In this document: positions 42,966-52,712 of the stretch, piece after piece
Layout of the letters: each line of letters starts with the position of its first letter
Position numbering within the stretch: the first letter of the stretch is position 1
Origin: Comamonas flocculans
GTDB taxonomy: Bacteria > Pseudomonadota > Gammaproteobacteria > Burkholderiales > Burkholderiaceae_C
Assembly (NCBI RefSeq): GCF_007954405.1
Contig: NZ_CP042344.1
Span: 434,001-498,000 of the forward strand
DNA length: 64,000 nt
Direction of reading: 5' to 3'
The notes under the pieces: model-generated
What the model was told of the DNA's origin: nothing
Databases searched by the model: none
Seen by the model: only the letters and a program-made list of their open reading frames with translations
Position numbers and translations under genes: made by a program

Positions 42966-45900
42966 TTGACCGCATCCCAGCCCAGCCCCTCTCCCGCCGC
43001 CGCACGGCCCCGGCGCCGTCCCTGGCGCATGCTGGCCCGCGCGCTGGTGACGCTGGTGCTGCTGCTGATCACCGCGCTGGCCGCGCTCTGGGGCTGGGCG
43101 GGCAGCGAGGGCTCGCTGGCCAGCGTGCTGCGCCTGGCAACGCGCGAGCTGCCCGCGCCGATGCAGCTCGATGCCAGGGACGTGCACGGCACGCTGCTGC
43201 ATGGCGGGCAGATCGGGCAGCTGGATTTCAGCCAGCCGGGGCTGGCGCTGCAACTGCAGGGCCTGCGCATCGCCTGGCAGCCGCTGGCGCTGCTGCACGG
43301 AGAACTGCGGGTGACCGAACTGCACGCGCACCGTGTCGCACTCACCCCGCTGCAGCAGCCCGAGCCGGCCGCCGAAGAGACCGAACCCCTGCAGCAGCTG
43401 GTGCTGCCGCTGCACGTCAGCACGCCGCTGTCGGCCGACGAGATCGTCTGGAACGCGCCGAGCGGGGGGCCGCCGCCCACGCTCGCCGCGCTGCGCGGCC
43501 ACTACGACTGGGACGGGCGCCTGCACCAGCTGCGCATCGATCAACTGCGCTTTGCCGACGGCGACTACCGCCTGCAGGCGACGCTGCAGGGCGCCGCGCC
43601 CATGCAGCTCGAGGCGGCGCTGCAGGCCGGTCTGCAGGCGCGGCTGGCGCCAGACGGCGCTCCCGTGACGGCCAGCGCCCGGGTGCAGGCCGCAGGCCCG
43701 CTGGCCGGGCACGATGCGCGCCTGGTCTTGGATGCCCGGCTCAAGGGTGAAGACGGCAACCCGCTGCGGGCCCGGGCCAGCGCCACCGTGCTGCCTTGGG
43801 CCACGCAGCCGCTGCACGAAGCGAGCGCGCAACTGCAGGCGCTGAATCTGGCGCTGCTCTGGCCAGCCGCGCCGCAGACCGAACTCACCGGGCGCTTGTC
43901 GCTACATCCACAGGAGCAGCCAGCGCAAGCTGGATGGGCGCTACAGGCCGATTTGACCAATGCTTTCTCCGGCCCGTGGGACGCGGGTCGCCTGCCCCTG
44001 AGCGCGCTGCAGGCGAGCGCCCGCCTGGATGGCTCGCTGCTAGAGCTCGACAGCGCCCGCGTCGAAGTGGGCAGCGGCCGCATCGAGGTGCAGCAGGCGC
44101 GCTACGGGCTTGCCAGCGGCGCGCTGCAGGGCAGGCTGAGCGTGCACGAGCTCAAGCCCGCGCTGCTGCACCGGCAACTGGAAGCGGCGCCGGTGAACGG
44201 CGAGATCAGCGCCTCAGGTTCGCTGCAGGATGGCCTGGACCTGCAGGCCAGCCTGCGCGGCGCCGCCGCGCACCAGCGCGACCGCTGGCAGTTCGAGCAA
44301 TTGCAGCTCAAGGCGCGCTGGCAGGGCGAGACGATACACATCTCCACGCTGACCCTGGCCGCGCTGCAGGCCAAGGTACAGGCAAGCGGGCTCAGCCTCG
44401 ACCTGGCGGCACGCGCCGGCAGCGGCCGCGTCGGCGCCAGCGTGCCCGGCGCCAGCCTGCAGCTGCAAGGCGAACTGGCGCCGCGCCGCGGCAAGGGCCA
44501 GGTCGAGCTGGCGCTGCAGAACGCGCAGGCGCTGCAGGGTTGGCTGGGCGCATTGCCGCTGCCGCTGCCGCTGCCGCCCGAACTGACCCAGGCCGAAATC
44601 AAGGGACAGGGGCGGCTGCAGGCGCAGTGGCAAGGCGGCTGGCAGACGCTGCTGGACGCGGCCCAGGGGAAGAGCGCCGCCGAGGCGCCCGCCGTACAGG
44701 CCACGCTGCAGGTGCCGCAGCTGGACTACCGGCCGGCCGCAGGCGCCCCGCTGGCGCTGCGCAAGCTGCAGGCACGCCTGGAGGGCACGCCCGCGAACAT
44801 GGCGCTGAGCCTGGACGCCAGCGCCAGCCAGGGTCGGGACGAAGCGCTGCTCAGCGCCGGCGTGCACCTGCGGGGCAGCGCCGCTGTGCTGGGCCAGGGG
44901 CACTGGCAGGCGCATCTGGCCGAGCTGTCGCTGCAGGCGCGCCAGGGCCGGCGCCCCGGCCCCTGGCGGCTGCAGCTGCAGTCGCCAGCCACGCTGGTGC
45001 TGCGGACGCAGGCGGGCTTGCAGATCGACGCCAGCGCGCTGGACGCGCGCCTCGAAGGTCCGCAGGCGGGCGCCGCCCTGCTGCAGGCCGAAGCCCTGCA
45101 CCTGGCCCTGCCCGCCGCTGGCGCGGCGCCCCAGGCGCTGCGGCTGAACACCCGGGGCAGCCTGCGCGACCTGCCGCTGGCCTGGGCCAACGCGCTGGAC
45201 GCCGAACCCACGCCGCTGCTGCAGCGCCTGGGCCTGGGCGGCGACCTGGTGCTGGGCGCCGATTGGGACGTGCAGATGGGCGAGGCCCTGCAGGCCAGCG
45301 TCACGCTGCGGCGCAGCGGCGGCGACCTGCATCTGCCGATCGACGGCCAGAGCACCGCCGCCGGCCTGCGCCAGCTGCAACTGCAAATGCTTGCAGACGG
45401 GCGCGAGCTCAAGCTGGACGCCGCCTGGGACAGCGAGCGCGCCGGCCAGGCCAGCGCCCAGGCCAGCGTGCCCCTGCAGCGCGTGGGCGGCGCCTGGCAG
45501 ATTGCGCAGGACGCGCCGCTGTCCGGCCGTGCGCACGCAGCGCTGCCCGATGTCGGCGTGTGGTCCATGTTTGCGCCACCGGGCTGGCGCGTGCAGGGCA
45601 GCCTCGGCGCCGACGTACGGCTGGCGGGCAGTCTGGGCATGCCGCAGTTGAGCGGCACACTCGGCGCCGACGATTTCGCGGTGCGCTCGGTGCTCGACGG
45701 CATCGATCTGCGCGACGGGCGGGTGCGCGCCAGCCTGCAGGGCGAGCAGTTGCAGATCACCGAACTGTTCGTGCGCGGGGGCAGCGGCAGCGGCGCGCGC
45801 ATCCTCGGGCCCAGCGGCAACCTGACGCGCGCACCCGGCGACGGCGGCAGCCTGCGCGGCAGCGGCCTGATCACCTGGCAGGGCCCGCAGGTGCGCATGG

Positions 45901-46862
45901 ACATGAACGCCGAGGCCGACGCGCTGCAGCTGCTGGTGCGCGCCGACCGCCAGCTGAGCCTGTCGGGCAAGCTGCACGCGCAACTGCAGGACGGACAGCT
46001 GGTGCTCAGCGGACGGCTCAGGACCGACCGCGCAAGCATCCTGCTGCCCGACGACAGCGCGCCCAGGCTCGGCGAGGACGTGGTGGTGCACGGCGGCGAC
46101 GCGCCATCGGCCCAGGATGCGGAGGACGCCCGGGTCCAGGCGGCCAACGCGCCGGCCATGGACATCGAGCTGGACCTGGGCGACGACTTCGCGGTGCAAG
46201 GTCGCGGCCTGACCACGCGGCTCAAGGGCCGGCTCAAGATCACCAGCGACGGCAAGAGCGGGCCGATGCCGCGCGTGCTCGGGGAGATTCGCACCGAACA
46301 GGGACGCTACCGCGCCTGGGGCCAGATGCTGGATGTGGAAACCGGGCTGCTGCGCTTTTCCGGCGCGGCGGACAACCCGCAACTGGACATCCTGGCGCTG
46401 CGCCCGCAGATCAGCGAGCGCGTGGGCGTGCAGGTCAGCGGCAGCGCGCTGGCGCCGCGCGCGCGGCTGTACTCCGACCCCGAGATGCCCGACGCGGAAA
46501 AACTCTCCTGGCTGGTTCTGGGGCGCAGCGCCGCCGCCGGCGGGGCCGAAGCCGCGCTGATGCAGCAGGCGGCGCTGGCCCTGCTCAGCGGCGGCGGCGA
46601 CCCGGCCGGCGGCATGGCGCAGCGCCTGGGGCTGGACGAGATCGGCTTTCGCGGGCCCGATGGCGCGAACGGCCTGAACGGCGCCGCGCTCACGCTGGGC
46701 AAGCGCCTCTCGCGCAGGCTGTACGTCACTTACGAACACAGCCTGGCCGGGGCCATGGGCACGCTCTACATCTTCCTGGACCTGTCGCGCAGCCTGACGC
46801 TGCGCGGGCAGACCGGGGCGCAGAGCGCGCTCGACCTGATCTATACCCTGCGCTATGATTAG
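42966..46862 (+). CDS. tamB: Translocation and assembly module protein TamB
   Basis: 1298 residues if translation starts at the TTG at 42966. The ATG at 43029 (21 codons later) is the alternative. One N-terminal transmembrane anchor (ALVTLVLLLITALAALWGW) is followed by a very long Ala/Leu/Gln-rich beta-helix-like region and the C-terminal DUF490/TamB domain (GEIRTEQGRYRAWGQMLDVE, LSWLVLGRSAAAGG, ending TLRYD). TamB-type proteins form a hydrophobic groove spanning the periplasm for lipid transport or autotransporter assembly. The gene contains a repeat-derived segment (residues about 316-331) and a Leu-Pro hexanucleotide repeat. Confidence 0.9.
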   Translation: MTASQPSPSPAAARPRRRPWRMLARALVTLVLLLITALAALWGWAGSEGSLASVLRLATRELPAPMQLDARDVHGTLLHGGQIGQLDFSQPGLALQLQGLRIAWQPLALLHGELRVTELHAHRVALTPLQQPEPAAEETEPLQQLVLPLHVSTPLSADEIVWNAPSGGPPPTLAALRGHYDWDGRLHQLRIDQLRFADGDYRLQATLQGAAPMQLEAALQAGLQARLAPDGAPVTASARVQAAGPLAGHDARLVLDARLKGEDGNPLRARASATVLPWATQPLHEASAQLQALNLALLWPAAPQTELTGRLSLHPQEQPAQAGWALQADLTNAFSGPWDAGRLPLSALQASARLDGSLLELDSARVEVGSGRIEVQQARYGLASGALQGRLSVHELKPALLHRQLEAAPVNGEISASGSLQDGLDLQASLRGAAAHQRDRWQFEQLQLKARWQGETIHISTLTLAALQAKVQASGLSLDLAARAGSGRVGASVPGASLQLQGELAPRRGKGQVELALQNAQALQGWLGALPLPLPLPPELTQAEIKGQGRLQAQWQGGWQTLLDAAQGKSAAEAPAVQATLQVPQLDYRPAAGAPLALRKLQARLEGTPANMALSLDASASQGRDEALLSAGVHLRGSAAVLGQGHWQAHLAELSLQARQGRRPGPWRLQLQSPATLVLRTQAGLQIDASALDARLEGPQAGAALLQAEALHLALPAAGAAPQALRLNTRGSLRDLPLAWANALDAEPTPLLQRLGLGGDLVLGADWDVQMGEALQASVTLRRSGGDLHLPIDGQSTAAGLRQLQLQMLADGRELKLDAAWDSERAGQASAQASVPLQRVGGAWQIAQDAPLSGRAHAALPDVGVWSMFAPPGWRVQGSLGADVRLAGSLGMPQLSGTLGADDFAVRSVLDGIDLRDGRVRASLQGEQLQITELFVRGGSGSGARILGPSGNLTRAPGDGGSLRGSGLITWQGPQVRMDMNAEADALQLLVRADRQLSLSGKLHAQLQDGQLVLSGRLRTDRASILLPDDSAPRLGEDVVVHGGDAPSAQDAEDARVQAANAPAMDIELDLGDDFAVQGRGLTTRLKGRLKITSDGKSGPMPRVLGEIRTEQGRYRAWGQMLDVETGLLRFSGAADNPQLDILALRPQISERVGVQVSGSALAPRARLYSDPEMPDAEKLSWLVLGRSAAAGGAEAALMQQAALALLSGGGDPAGGMAQRLGLDEIGFRGPDGANGLNGAALTLGKRLSRRLYVTYEHSLAGAMGTLYIFLDLSRSLTLRGQTGAQSALDLIYTLRYD
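43911..43958 (-). repeat. Dispersed repeat copy R6 inside tamB
   Basis: Read on the minus strand: AAATCGGCC, TGTAGCGC, CCATCCAGC, TTGCGCTGGCTGCTCCTG. It aligns with R2/R3 (AAAT-GGCC...AGCGC...CAAGCGC...GCAGCT). In the tamB frame it is read through as QEQPAQAGWALQADLT. Confidence 0.4.
44553..44578 (+). repeat. Hexanucleotide microsatellite in tamB
   Basis: Four tandem TTGCCG/CTGCCG units encode alternating Leu-Pro (LPLPLPLPP). Gain or loss of a unit would stay in frame. Confidence 0.75.
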
Positions 46863-46865
46863 GAC

Positions 46866-46923
46866 GAAATTGGCCCGCAGCGCTTGACCCACAAGCGCCA
46901 GCAGCTATCAATTTCAAGAATCC
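46866..46923 (+). repeat. Dispersed repeat copy R3 (after tamB)
   Basis: GAAATTGGCCCGC, then CGCTTGACCCACAAGCG as an imperfect palindrome, then CCAGCAGCTATCAATTT and CAAGAATCC. It begins 4 bp after the tamB stop and ends 46 bp before tRNA-Arg(CCT). Its right half is almost identical to copy R4 in sco. Confidence 0.65.
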
Positions 46924-46951
46924 CCGAATTCTCCGGCCCCGGGCATGCCCG

Positions 46952-46957
46952 TACAAT
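46952..46957 (+). promoter_or_regulatory. -10 box, putative tRNA-Arg(CCT) promoter
   Basis: TACAAT ends 12 bp upstream of the tRNA 5' end, the expected position. The -35 (TTCTCC at 17 bp) is weak. Confidence 0.45.
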
Positions 46958-46969
46958 CGGCCGTTTTCC

Positions 46970-47044
46970 GCCGCCGTAGTTCAATGGATAGAACGGGCGC
47001 CTCCTAAGCGCCAGATGCAGGTTCGATTCCTGCCGGAGGCGCCA
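46970..47044 (+). tRNA. tRNA-Arg (anticodon CCT)
   Basis: 75 nt with encoded CCA. The anticodon loop CTCCTAA lies in a GGCGC/GCGCC stem, and the T-arm is GCAGG-TTCGATT-CCTGC. The acceptor strands are GCCGCCG and CGGAGGC, which leaves a G-A mismatch at pair 4-69. The EamA transporter reading frame starts 2 bp after the CCA. Confidence 0.94.
47035..47039 (+). promoter_or_regulatory. Shine-Dalgarno sequence inside the tRNA-Arg(CCT) acceptor strand
   Basis: GGAGG within the 3' acceptor strand, 6 nt before the TTG at 47046. It is the only good ribosome-binding site available to the downstream gene, because no spacer exists between tRNA and gene. Confidence 0.6.
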
Positions 47045-47045
47045 T

Positions 47046-47975
47046 TTGCTGCGCCGCGTGCAGACCGCCCTCCTCACCGCCATCGCCATGCTGGCCTTCG
47101 CCGCCAACTCGGTGCTGGCGCGCATGGCGCTGTCGGACGGCGCCATCGACCCCCTCGCCTACACCGGCATACGCCTGAGCGCCGGCGCCGCCGTGCTGGT
47201 GTGCGCCGCACTCTGGCACGCGCGGCGCAAGCAGGCAGGGGGCGACCGTGGCGCCGGTGCGCCCGCCAGGCCGCGCGCTGCCTGGCTGGGCGGCAGCTGG
47301 CAGGGGGCGTTCTCGCTCACGCTGTATGCCGCCACCTTCTCGGTGGCCTACGTCATGGTGCCGACCGGGCCGGGTGCGCTGATCCTGTTTGCCTTCGTGC
47401 AGATAGCCATGCTCGCCTGGGCGGTGTATCGGGGCGACCGCCCTGCGCCGCTGGAGTGGCTGGGCATGGCCATCGCCTTTGCCGCGCTGGTCTATCTGGT
47501 CTCGCCCGGGCTGGTGGCGCCGCCGCTGCCGGGCGCGGTGCTGATGGCCGTTGCCGGCGTGGCCTGGGGCGCGTACTGCCTGGTGGGGCGCGGCTCGCAG
47601 GCGCCGGTGGCCGATTCCGCCGGCAACTTCGCGCGCAGCGCGCCGGCCGGGCTGGTGCTGATCGCCCTCGGGCTCCTGCGCCTGCGCCCGAGCTGGCAGG
47701 GCGTGACCCTGGGCCTGGTGTCGGGCGCGATCACCTCGGGTCTGGGCTACATCATCTGGTACAGCGCCCTGCCCCGGCTGTCGCGCTCGCGCGCGGCGCT
47801 GGTGCAGCTCACGGTACCGGCGATCGCTGCCGCGGGCGGCGTGGTCTTCATCGGCGAGGCCATCACCACGCGGCTGGTGCTCGCCACCCTGGGCATCACC
47901 GGCGGCGTGGCGCTGGCGCTGCTGGCATCGCAGCGGCGCGCGCCGGCGCCGGTGCTCAAGCACCCCGAAACATGA
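47046..47975 (+). CDS. EamA-family (DMT) transporter
   Basis: 309 residues from the TTG at 47046, ten predicted transmembrane helices in two EamA repeats (FAANSVLARMALSDGAIDPLAYTGIR at the start, GLGYIIWYSALPRLSRSRAALVQLTVP in the second, cores). Probably a metabolite exporter; the substrate is unknown. The start lies 2 bp after tRNA-Arg(CCT), with a GGAGG inside the tRNA as ribosome-binding site. The end overlaps the convergent DUF486 gene by 20 bp. Confidence 0.88.
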   Translation: MLRRVQTALLTAIAMLAFAANSVLARMALSDGAIDPLAYTGIRLSAGAAVLVCAALWHARRKQAGGDRGAGAPARPRAAWLGGSWQGAFSLTLYAATFSVAYVMVPTGPGALILFAFVQIAMLAWAVYRGDRPAPLEWLGMAIAFAALVYLVSPGLVAPPLPGAVLMAVAGVAWGAYCLVGRGSQAPVADSAGNFARSAPAGLVLIALGLLRLRPSWQGVTLGLVSGAITSGLGYIIWYSALPRLSRSRAALVQLTVPAIAAAGGVVFIGEAITTRLVLATLGITGGVALALLASQRRAPAPVLKHPET

Positions 47976-48318
47976 AATACACCGCGCCCATCAGGCACAG
48001 GCCGGCCCAGAGGTAGTCCCACTTGAGCGGCTCGTGCAGGTAGAGCAACGCGAACGGCACGAAGACCGACAGCGTGATCACCTCCTGCATGATCTTGAGC
48101 TGGGCCACGCTGAATTCGGCATGGCCGATGCGGTTGGCCGGCACCTGCAGCAGGTACTCGAACAGCGCAATGCCCCAGCTGGCCAGCGCAGCGGCCCACC
48201 AGGGGAAGCTGCCCATGTTCTTCAGGTGGGCATACCAGGCGAAGGTCATGAAGACGTTGCTGGCCGCCAGCAGCGCGATGGTCTGCAGGGGAACGGGAAG
48301 GGTGTGAAACCAGCTCAT
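47956..48318 (-). CDS. DMT-family membrane protein (DUF486)
   Basis: 120 residues from the ATG at 48318 (MSWFHTLPVPLQTIALLAAS), four transmembrane helices. The family signature is FAWYAHLKNMGSFPWW...ASWGIALFEYLLQVPANRIG (cores). This is a small single-repeat relative of drug/metabolite transporters; the substrate is unknown. It overlaps the EamA gene tail-to-tail and is divergent from the thioesterase gene. Confidence 0.9.
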   Translation of the reverse strand: MSWFHTLPVPLQTIALLAASNVFMTFAWYAHLKNMGSFPWWAAALASWGIALFEYLLQVPANRIGHAEFSVAQLKIMQEVITLSVFVPFALLYLHEPLKWDYLWAGLCLMGAVYFMFRGA

Positions 48319-48376
48319 GGCGTGCGCTGTCCGGGCGGCGACGGCCGAAGACGTGATTACACGCCAGAATCGCGCC

Positions 48377-48796
48377 ATGAGAATCGAACTGCCCGAAGAG
48401 AAAAAGCTGGTCCATCAGAGCACCATCCCGATGCGCTGGGGCGACATGGACGCTATGGGCCACCTGAACAACACCGTCTATTTCCGCTACATGGAGATTG
48501 CGCGGCTGGACTGGCTGATGGCGGTCGGCTGCCCGATCAACCCGCAGGGCGAGGGCGTGGTGATTGCCAACGCGTTCTGCAACTTCATCCGCCAGCTCGA
48601 ATTTCCCGCCGAGGTGCTGGTGCGCACCTACGCGAGCAATCCGGGGCGTTCGTCCTTCGACACCTGGGCGGTGATGGAGCGCAGCGACCAGCCCGGCGTC
48701 GTCCACGCCACCGGCGGCGCCACCGTGGTCTGGGTGGATTTCCCGCGGCAAAAATCCGCGCCGCTGCCCGAGCATCTGCGCCAGCTGGTGAGCTGA
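48377..48796 (+). CDS. Hotdog-fold acyl-CoA thioesterase (4-hydroxybenzoyl-CoA type)
   Basis: 139 residues from the ATG at 48377. The catalytic region MRWGDMDAMGHLNNTVYFRYME carries the Asp and the H-N-N signature of the 4HBT family (cores). It hydrolyses acyl-CoA thioesters; the precise substrate is unknown. It is convergent with livF, 59 bp apart, where a GC-rich inverted repeat without T-run lies. Confidence 0.92.
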   Translation: MRIELPEEKKLVHQSTIPMRWGDMDAMGHLNNTVYFRYMEIARLDWLMAVGCPINPQGEGVVIANAFCNFIRQLEFPAEVLVRTYASNPGRSSFDTWAVMERSDQPGVVHATGGATVVWVDFPRQKSAPLPEHLRQLVS

Positions 48797-48855
48797 AGGC
48801 GCCCGCGCGCCCGGCAAGGGGCGCGGGCCGGATGCTGCGGCCGCAGGCCCCGGAC

Positions 48856-49593
48856 TCAGCTCGATTCGTCGCCCAGGTAGGCGGCGCGCACGCGCGGATC
48901 GGCCAGCAGTTCGCTGCCCGTGCCTTCCATGGTAAGCAGGCCCGACTCCATCACGTAGCCGCGGTCGGCAATCGCCAGAGCGCGGCTTGCGTTCTGCTCC
49001 ACCAGCACGATGGTCACCCCGAGCGCATAGACGTCGCGCACCACCTCGAAGATGGTGTCCACCAGGATGGGCGACAGGCCCATGGAGGGTTCGTCGAGCA
49101 GCAGCACCTTGGGACGCGCCATCAGCGCCCGGCCCATGGCCAGCATCTGCTGCTCGCCGCCGCTCATGGTGCCGGCCAGCTGGTTCTTGCGCTCGCGCAG
49201 GCGCGGAAAGATGCCGAAGACCTTTTCCACGTCCTCGGCAATGCCCGCCTGGTCGTTGCGCGTGTAGGCGCCCATGAGCAGGTTCTCGGTGATGCTCATG
49301 CGCGCGAACACGCCGCGGCCCTCGGGCACCATCACCAGACCTTCCTTGACCATGTCCCAGGGGCCGCGGCCCTTGATGGAGCGACCCAGGTATTCGATGT
49401 CGCCATCGCTCGCCCCGAGCATGCCGGTGATGGCCTTCATCGTCGTGGTCTTGCCCGCGCCGTTGGAGCCGATGAGCGACACCAGTTCGCCCTCGCGCAC
49501 CTGCATGTCTATGCCCTTGACGGCCTGGATGCCGCCATAGGCAACCTTCAGGCCCTTGACGCGCAGCAGCACCGCCTTTTCGTTATCCGCCAT
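48856..49593 (-). CDS. livF: Branched-chain amino acid ABC transporter ATPase LivF
   Basis: 245 residues from the ATG at 49593. Walker A GSNGAGKTTT, signature MSGGEQQMLAMGRALM and Walker B VLLLDEPSMGLSP are intact. It is the last gene of livHMGF and starts 1 bp after the livG stop region. Homologous importers serve leucine-type amino acids, but also urea, amides or aromatic acids. Confidence 0.95.
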   Translation of the reverse strand: MADNEKAVLLRVKGLKVAYGGIQAVKGIDMQVREGELVSLIGSNGAGKTTTMKAITGMLGASDGDIEYLGRSIKGRGPWDMVKEGLVMVPEGRGVFARMSITENLLMGAYTRNDQAGIAEDVEKVFGIFPRLRERKNQLAGTMSGGEQQMLAMGRALMARPKVLLLDEPSMGLSPILVDTIFEVVRDVYALGVTIVLVEQNASRALAIADRGYVMESGLLTMEGTGSELLADPRVRAAYLGDESS

Positions 49594-49594
49594 G

Positions 49595-50377
49595 TCAGTG
49601 GCCTCCCGTGCCCAGATACGCTTCAATCACCTTCGGATCCTTCTGGACCTCGGCCGGCGTGCCCTCGGCAATCTGCTTGCCGTAGTCCAGCACCGTGACG
49701 CGGTTGCACAGGCCCATGACGAGCTTGACGTCGTGCTCGATCAGCAAGATGGTGCTGCCATCGCCGCGGATGCGGTCGATCAGCTCGCGCAGCGCCACCT
49801 TCTCGGTGGCATTCATGCCGGCGGCCGGCTCGTCCAGCGCCACCAGCAGCGGGTCGGTGGCGAGCGCGCGGGCTATCTCCAGGCGCCGCTGGTCGCCGTA
49901 GGACAGCGTGCGCGCCTTGTAGTCGGCGTACTCCGACAGGCCCACGTATTCCAGCAGATCGCGCGCGCGGCGGGTGATGGCCTTTTCCTCGCGCCTGAAA
50001 CCGCTGCTGCGAAACACCGCGCCGAACAGGCCCGAGTGCGTGCGCACATGGCGCCCGACCATGACGTTTTCCAGCGCCGTCATCTCGGCGAACAGGCGGA
50101 TGTTCTGGAAGGTGCGCGCAATGCCGGCCTTGGCCACCAGGTGCACCGCATGCGGAGCATAGGGTTTGCCGCCGAGCTCAAAGTGACCGCTGTCGGGCGT
50201 GTACAGCCCGGTGATCACGTTGAAGAAGGTGGTCTTGCCGGCGCCGTTGGGGCCGATCAGGCCGTAGATCTGGCCCTTGCGTATCGTGATGCCCACGTCC
50301 GAGAGCGCCTGCAAGCCGCCAAAGCGCTTGGAGATGCCCGAGACCTTGAGCACTATCTCGTTGGATGCTTCTGTCAT
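49595..50377 (-). CDS. livG: Branched-chain amino acid ABC transporter ATPase LivG
   Basis: 260 residues. Walker A GPNGAGKTTF, signature LSYGDQRRLEIARALA, Walker B LVALDEPAAGMN and the LivG-specific C-terminal extension (VTVLDYGKQIAEGTP, VIEAYLG). It lies between livM (21 bp) and livF (1 bp). Confidence 0.95.
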   Translation of the reverse strand: MTEASNEIVLKVSGISKRFGGLQALSDVGITIRKGQIYGLIGPNGAGKTTFFNVITGLYTPDSGHFELGGKPYAPHAVHLVAKAGIARTFQNIRLFAEMTALENVMVGRHVRTHSGLFGAVFRSSGFRREEKAITRRARDLLEYVGLSEYADYKARTLSYGDQRRLEIARALATDPLLVALDEPAAGMNATEKVALRELIDRIRGDGSTILLIEHDVKLVMGLCNRVTVLDYGKQIAEGTPAEVQKDPKVIEAYLGTGGH

Positions 50378-50398
50378 GTCGTTGCCCAGTCAGCCGAT

Positions 50399-51475
<1,077 letters not shown>

Positions 51476-51488
51476 GTGCCGTCTCCTC

Positions 51489-52418
51489 TCAGGCGCGGTC
51501 CGCGACACGCTCACCCAGCAGGCCCGAGGGGCGCAGCGTCAGGATGATGATGAGCACGATGAAGGCAAAGATGTCGGTGTACTGGCTACCCAGGACGCCG
51601 CCCGTGAGGTCCCCGATGTAGCCCGAACCTATGGCCTCGATCAGGCCCAGCAGCACGCCGCCGATGACGGCTCCGGCCAGGTTGCCGATGCCGCCGAACA
51701 CCGCTGCCGTGAAGGCCTTGAGGCCGGGCAGGAAGCCCATGGTGTGAAAGGCCGTGCCGTAGTTGGCCGCCCACATGACGCCGGCAATCGCCGCGAGGAT
51801 GGCGCCGATCACGAAGGTGGCGGAAATGACCATGTCGGGCTTGACGCCCATGAGCGATGCCACGCTCGGGCTCTCGGCGGTGGCGCGCATCGCCCGCCCG
51901 AGCCTGGTGTAGCCCACGACGTAGACCATCAGCGCCAGCGACACGACGGTGATCGACAGGATGAGGATCTGCGTCGGCGTGATCACGGCGCCGCCGATGA
52001 AGTACGGGTCCACCGGCAGCAGCGCCGGATAGGGCTTGTAGGTGGGCTTCCAGATCATCATCGCCACCGTCTGCAGGAACAGCGACATGCCGATGGCGGT
52101 GATCAGGGGCGCCAGGCGCGGACTGTTGCGCAGGCGCTTGTAGGCGACCTTTTCCACGCAGAAGTTGAGCACCGCCGCCAGCACGCAGGCAATCAGCATC
52201 GAAATCAGCAACATGGCCCAGCCGGGCAGGTAAGTCATGTGCTCCTGCATGTACCCCACGCAGGTCCAGCTGATCAGCGCCCCGAACATCAGCACCTCGC
52301 CGTGGGCGAAGTTGATGAGCTGGATGATGCCGTAGACCATGGTGTAGCCCAGCGCGATGAGGGCATACATGCTGCCCAGAACCAGACCATTGATGATCTG
52401 CTGCAGCAGGATTTCCAT
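51489..52418 (-). CDS. livH: Branched-chain amino acid ABC transporter permease LivH
   Basis: 309 residues from the ATG at 52418 (MEILLQQIINGLVLGSMYALIALG), which is the typical LivH N-terminus. The ATPase-contact loop is GRAMRATAESPSVASLMGV (core). It is the first gene of livHMGF; the periplasmic binding-protein gene is not adjacent. Upstream lie 294 bp of non-coding DNA with a palindrome at 52597. Confidence 0.94.
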   Translation of the reverse strand: MEILLQQIINGLVLGSMYALIALGYTMVYGIIQLINFAHGEVLMFGALISWTCVGYMQEHMTYLPGWAMLLISMLIACVLAAVLNFCVEKVAYKRLRNSPRLAPLITAIGMSLFLQTVAMMIWKPTYKPYPALLPVDPYFIGGAVITPTQILILSITVVSLALMVYVVGYTRLGRAMRATAESPSVASLMGVKPDMVISATFVIGAILAAIAGVMWAANYGTAFHTMGFLPGLKAFTAAVFGGIGNLAGAVIGGVLLGLIEAIGSGYIGDLTGGVLGSQYTDIFAFIVLIIILTLRPSGLLGERVADRA

Positions 52419-52596
52419 AAAGACAGTCCTTCTAGGGTGGTGCGTCAGCGCACACACGGCACGAGGTGCCGCCTGCTTGCCGCAGCCTGAGGCGCCACCG
52501 CCAGTCCCCGGGCAGGACTGGACGGCACTTGCAGACCGTGCCGCGAAGCCGGCACCAGGGCCTTTTGGGCCCGGACCGGAATCACGCCTTCACACG

Positions 52597-52609
52597 CGTT
52601 TGACAAACG
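52597..52609. promoter_or_regulatory. Perfect palindrome in the liv upstream region
   Basis: CGTTTGACAAACG, a 13-bp perfect palindrome 179 bp upstream of livH in the 294-bp non-coding stretch between livH and the EamA gene. A candidate operator; the regulator is unknown. Nothing else recognisable is seen in this stretch. Confidence 0.4.
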
Positions 52610-52712
52610 ACCCCCGGCAAAAACGATCCGGAAGGTCGGCGGGCGCGATTTTGGCACGGTATGGCCAAGCGCCCGCGGGGCAGAGACACGGGTTTTCCCT
52701 TGAAAGACCACG

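Noticed and set aside
40452-46892. Very long minus-strand frames opposite tamA and tamB
   Set aside because: These are shadows of strongly biased coding sequence with Arg/Gln/Ala-rich low-complexity translations.
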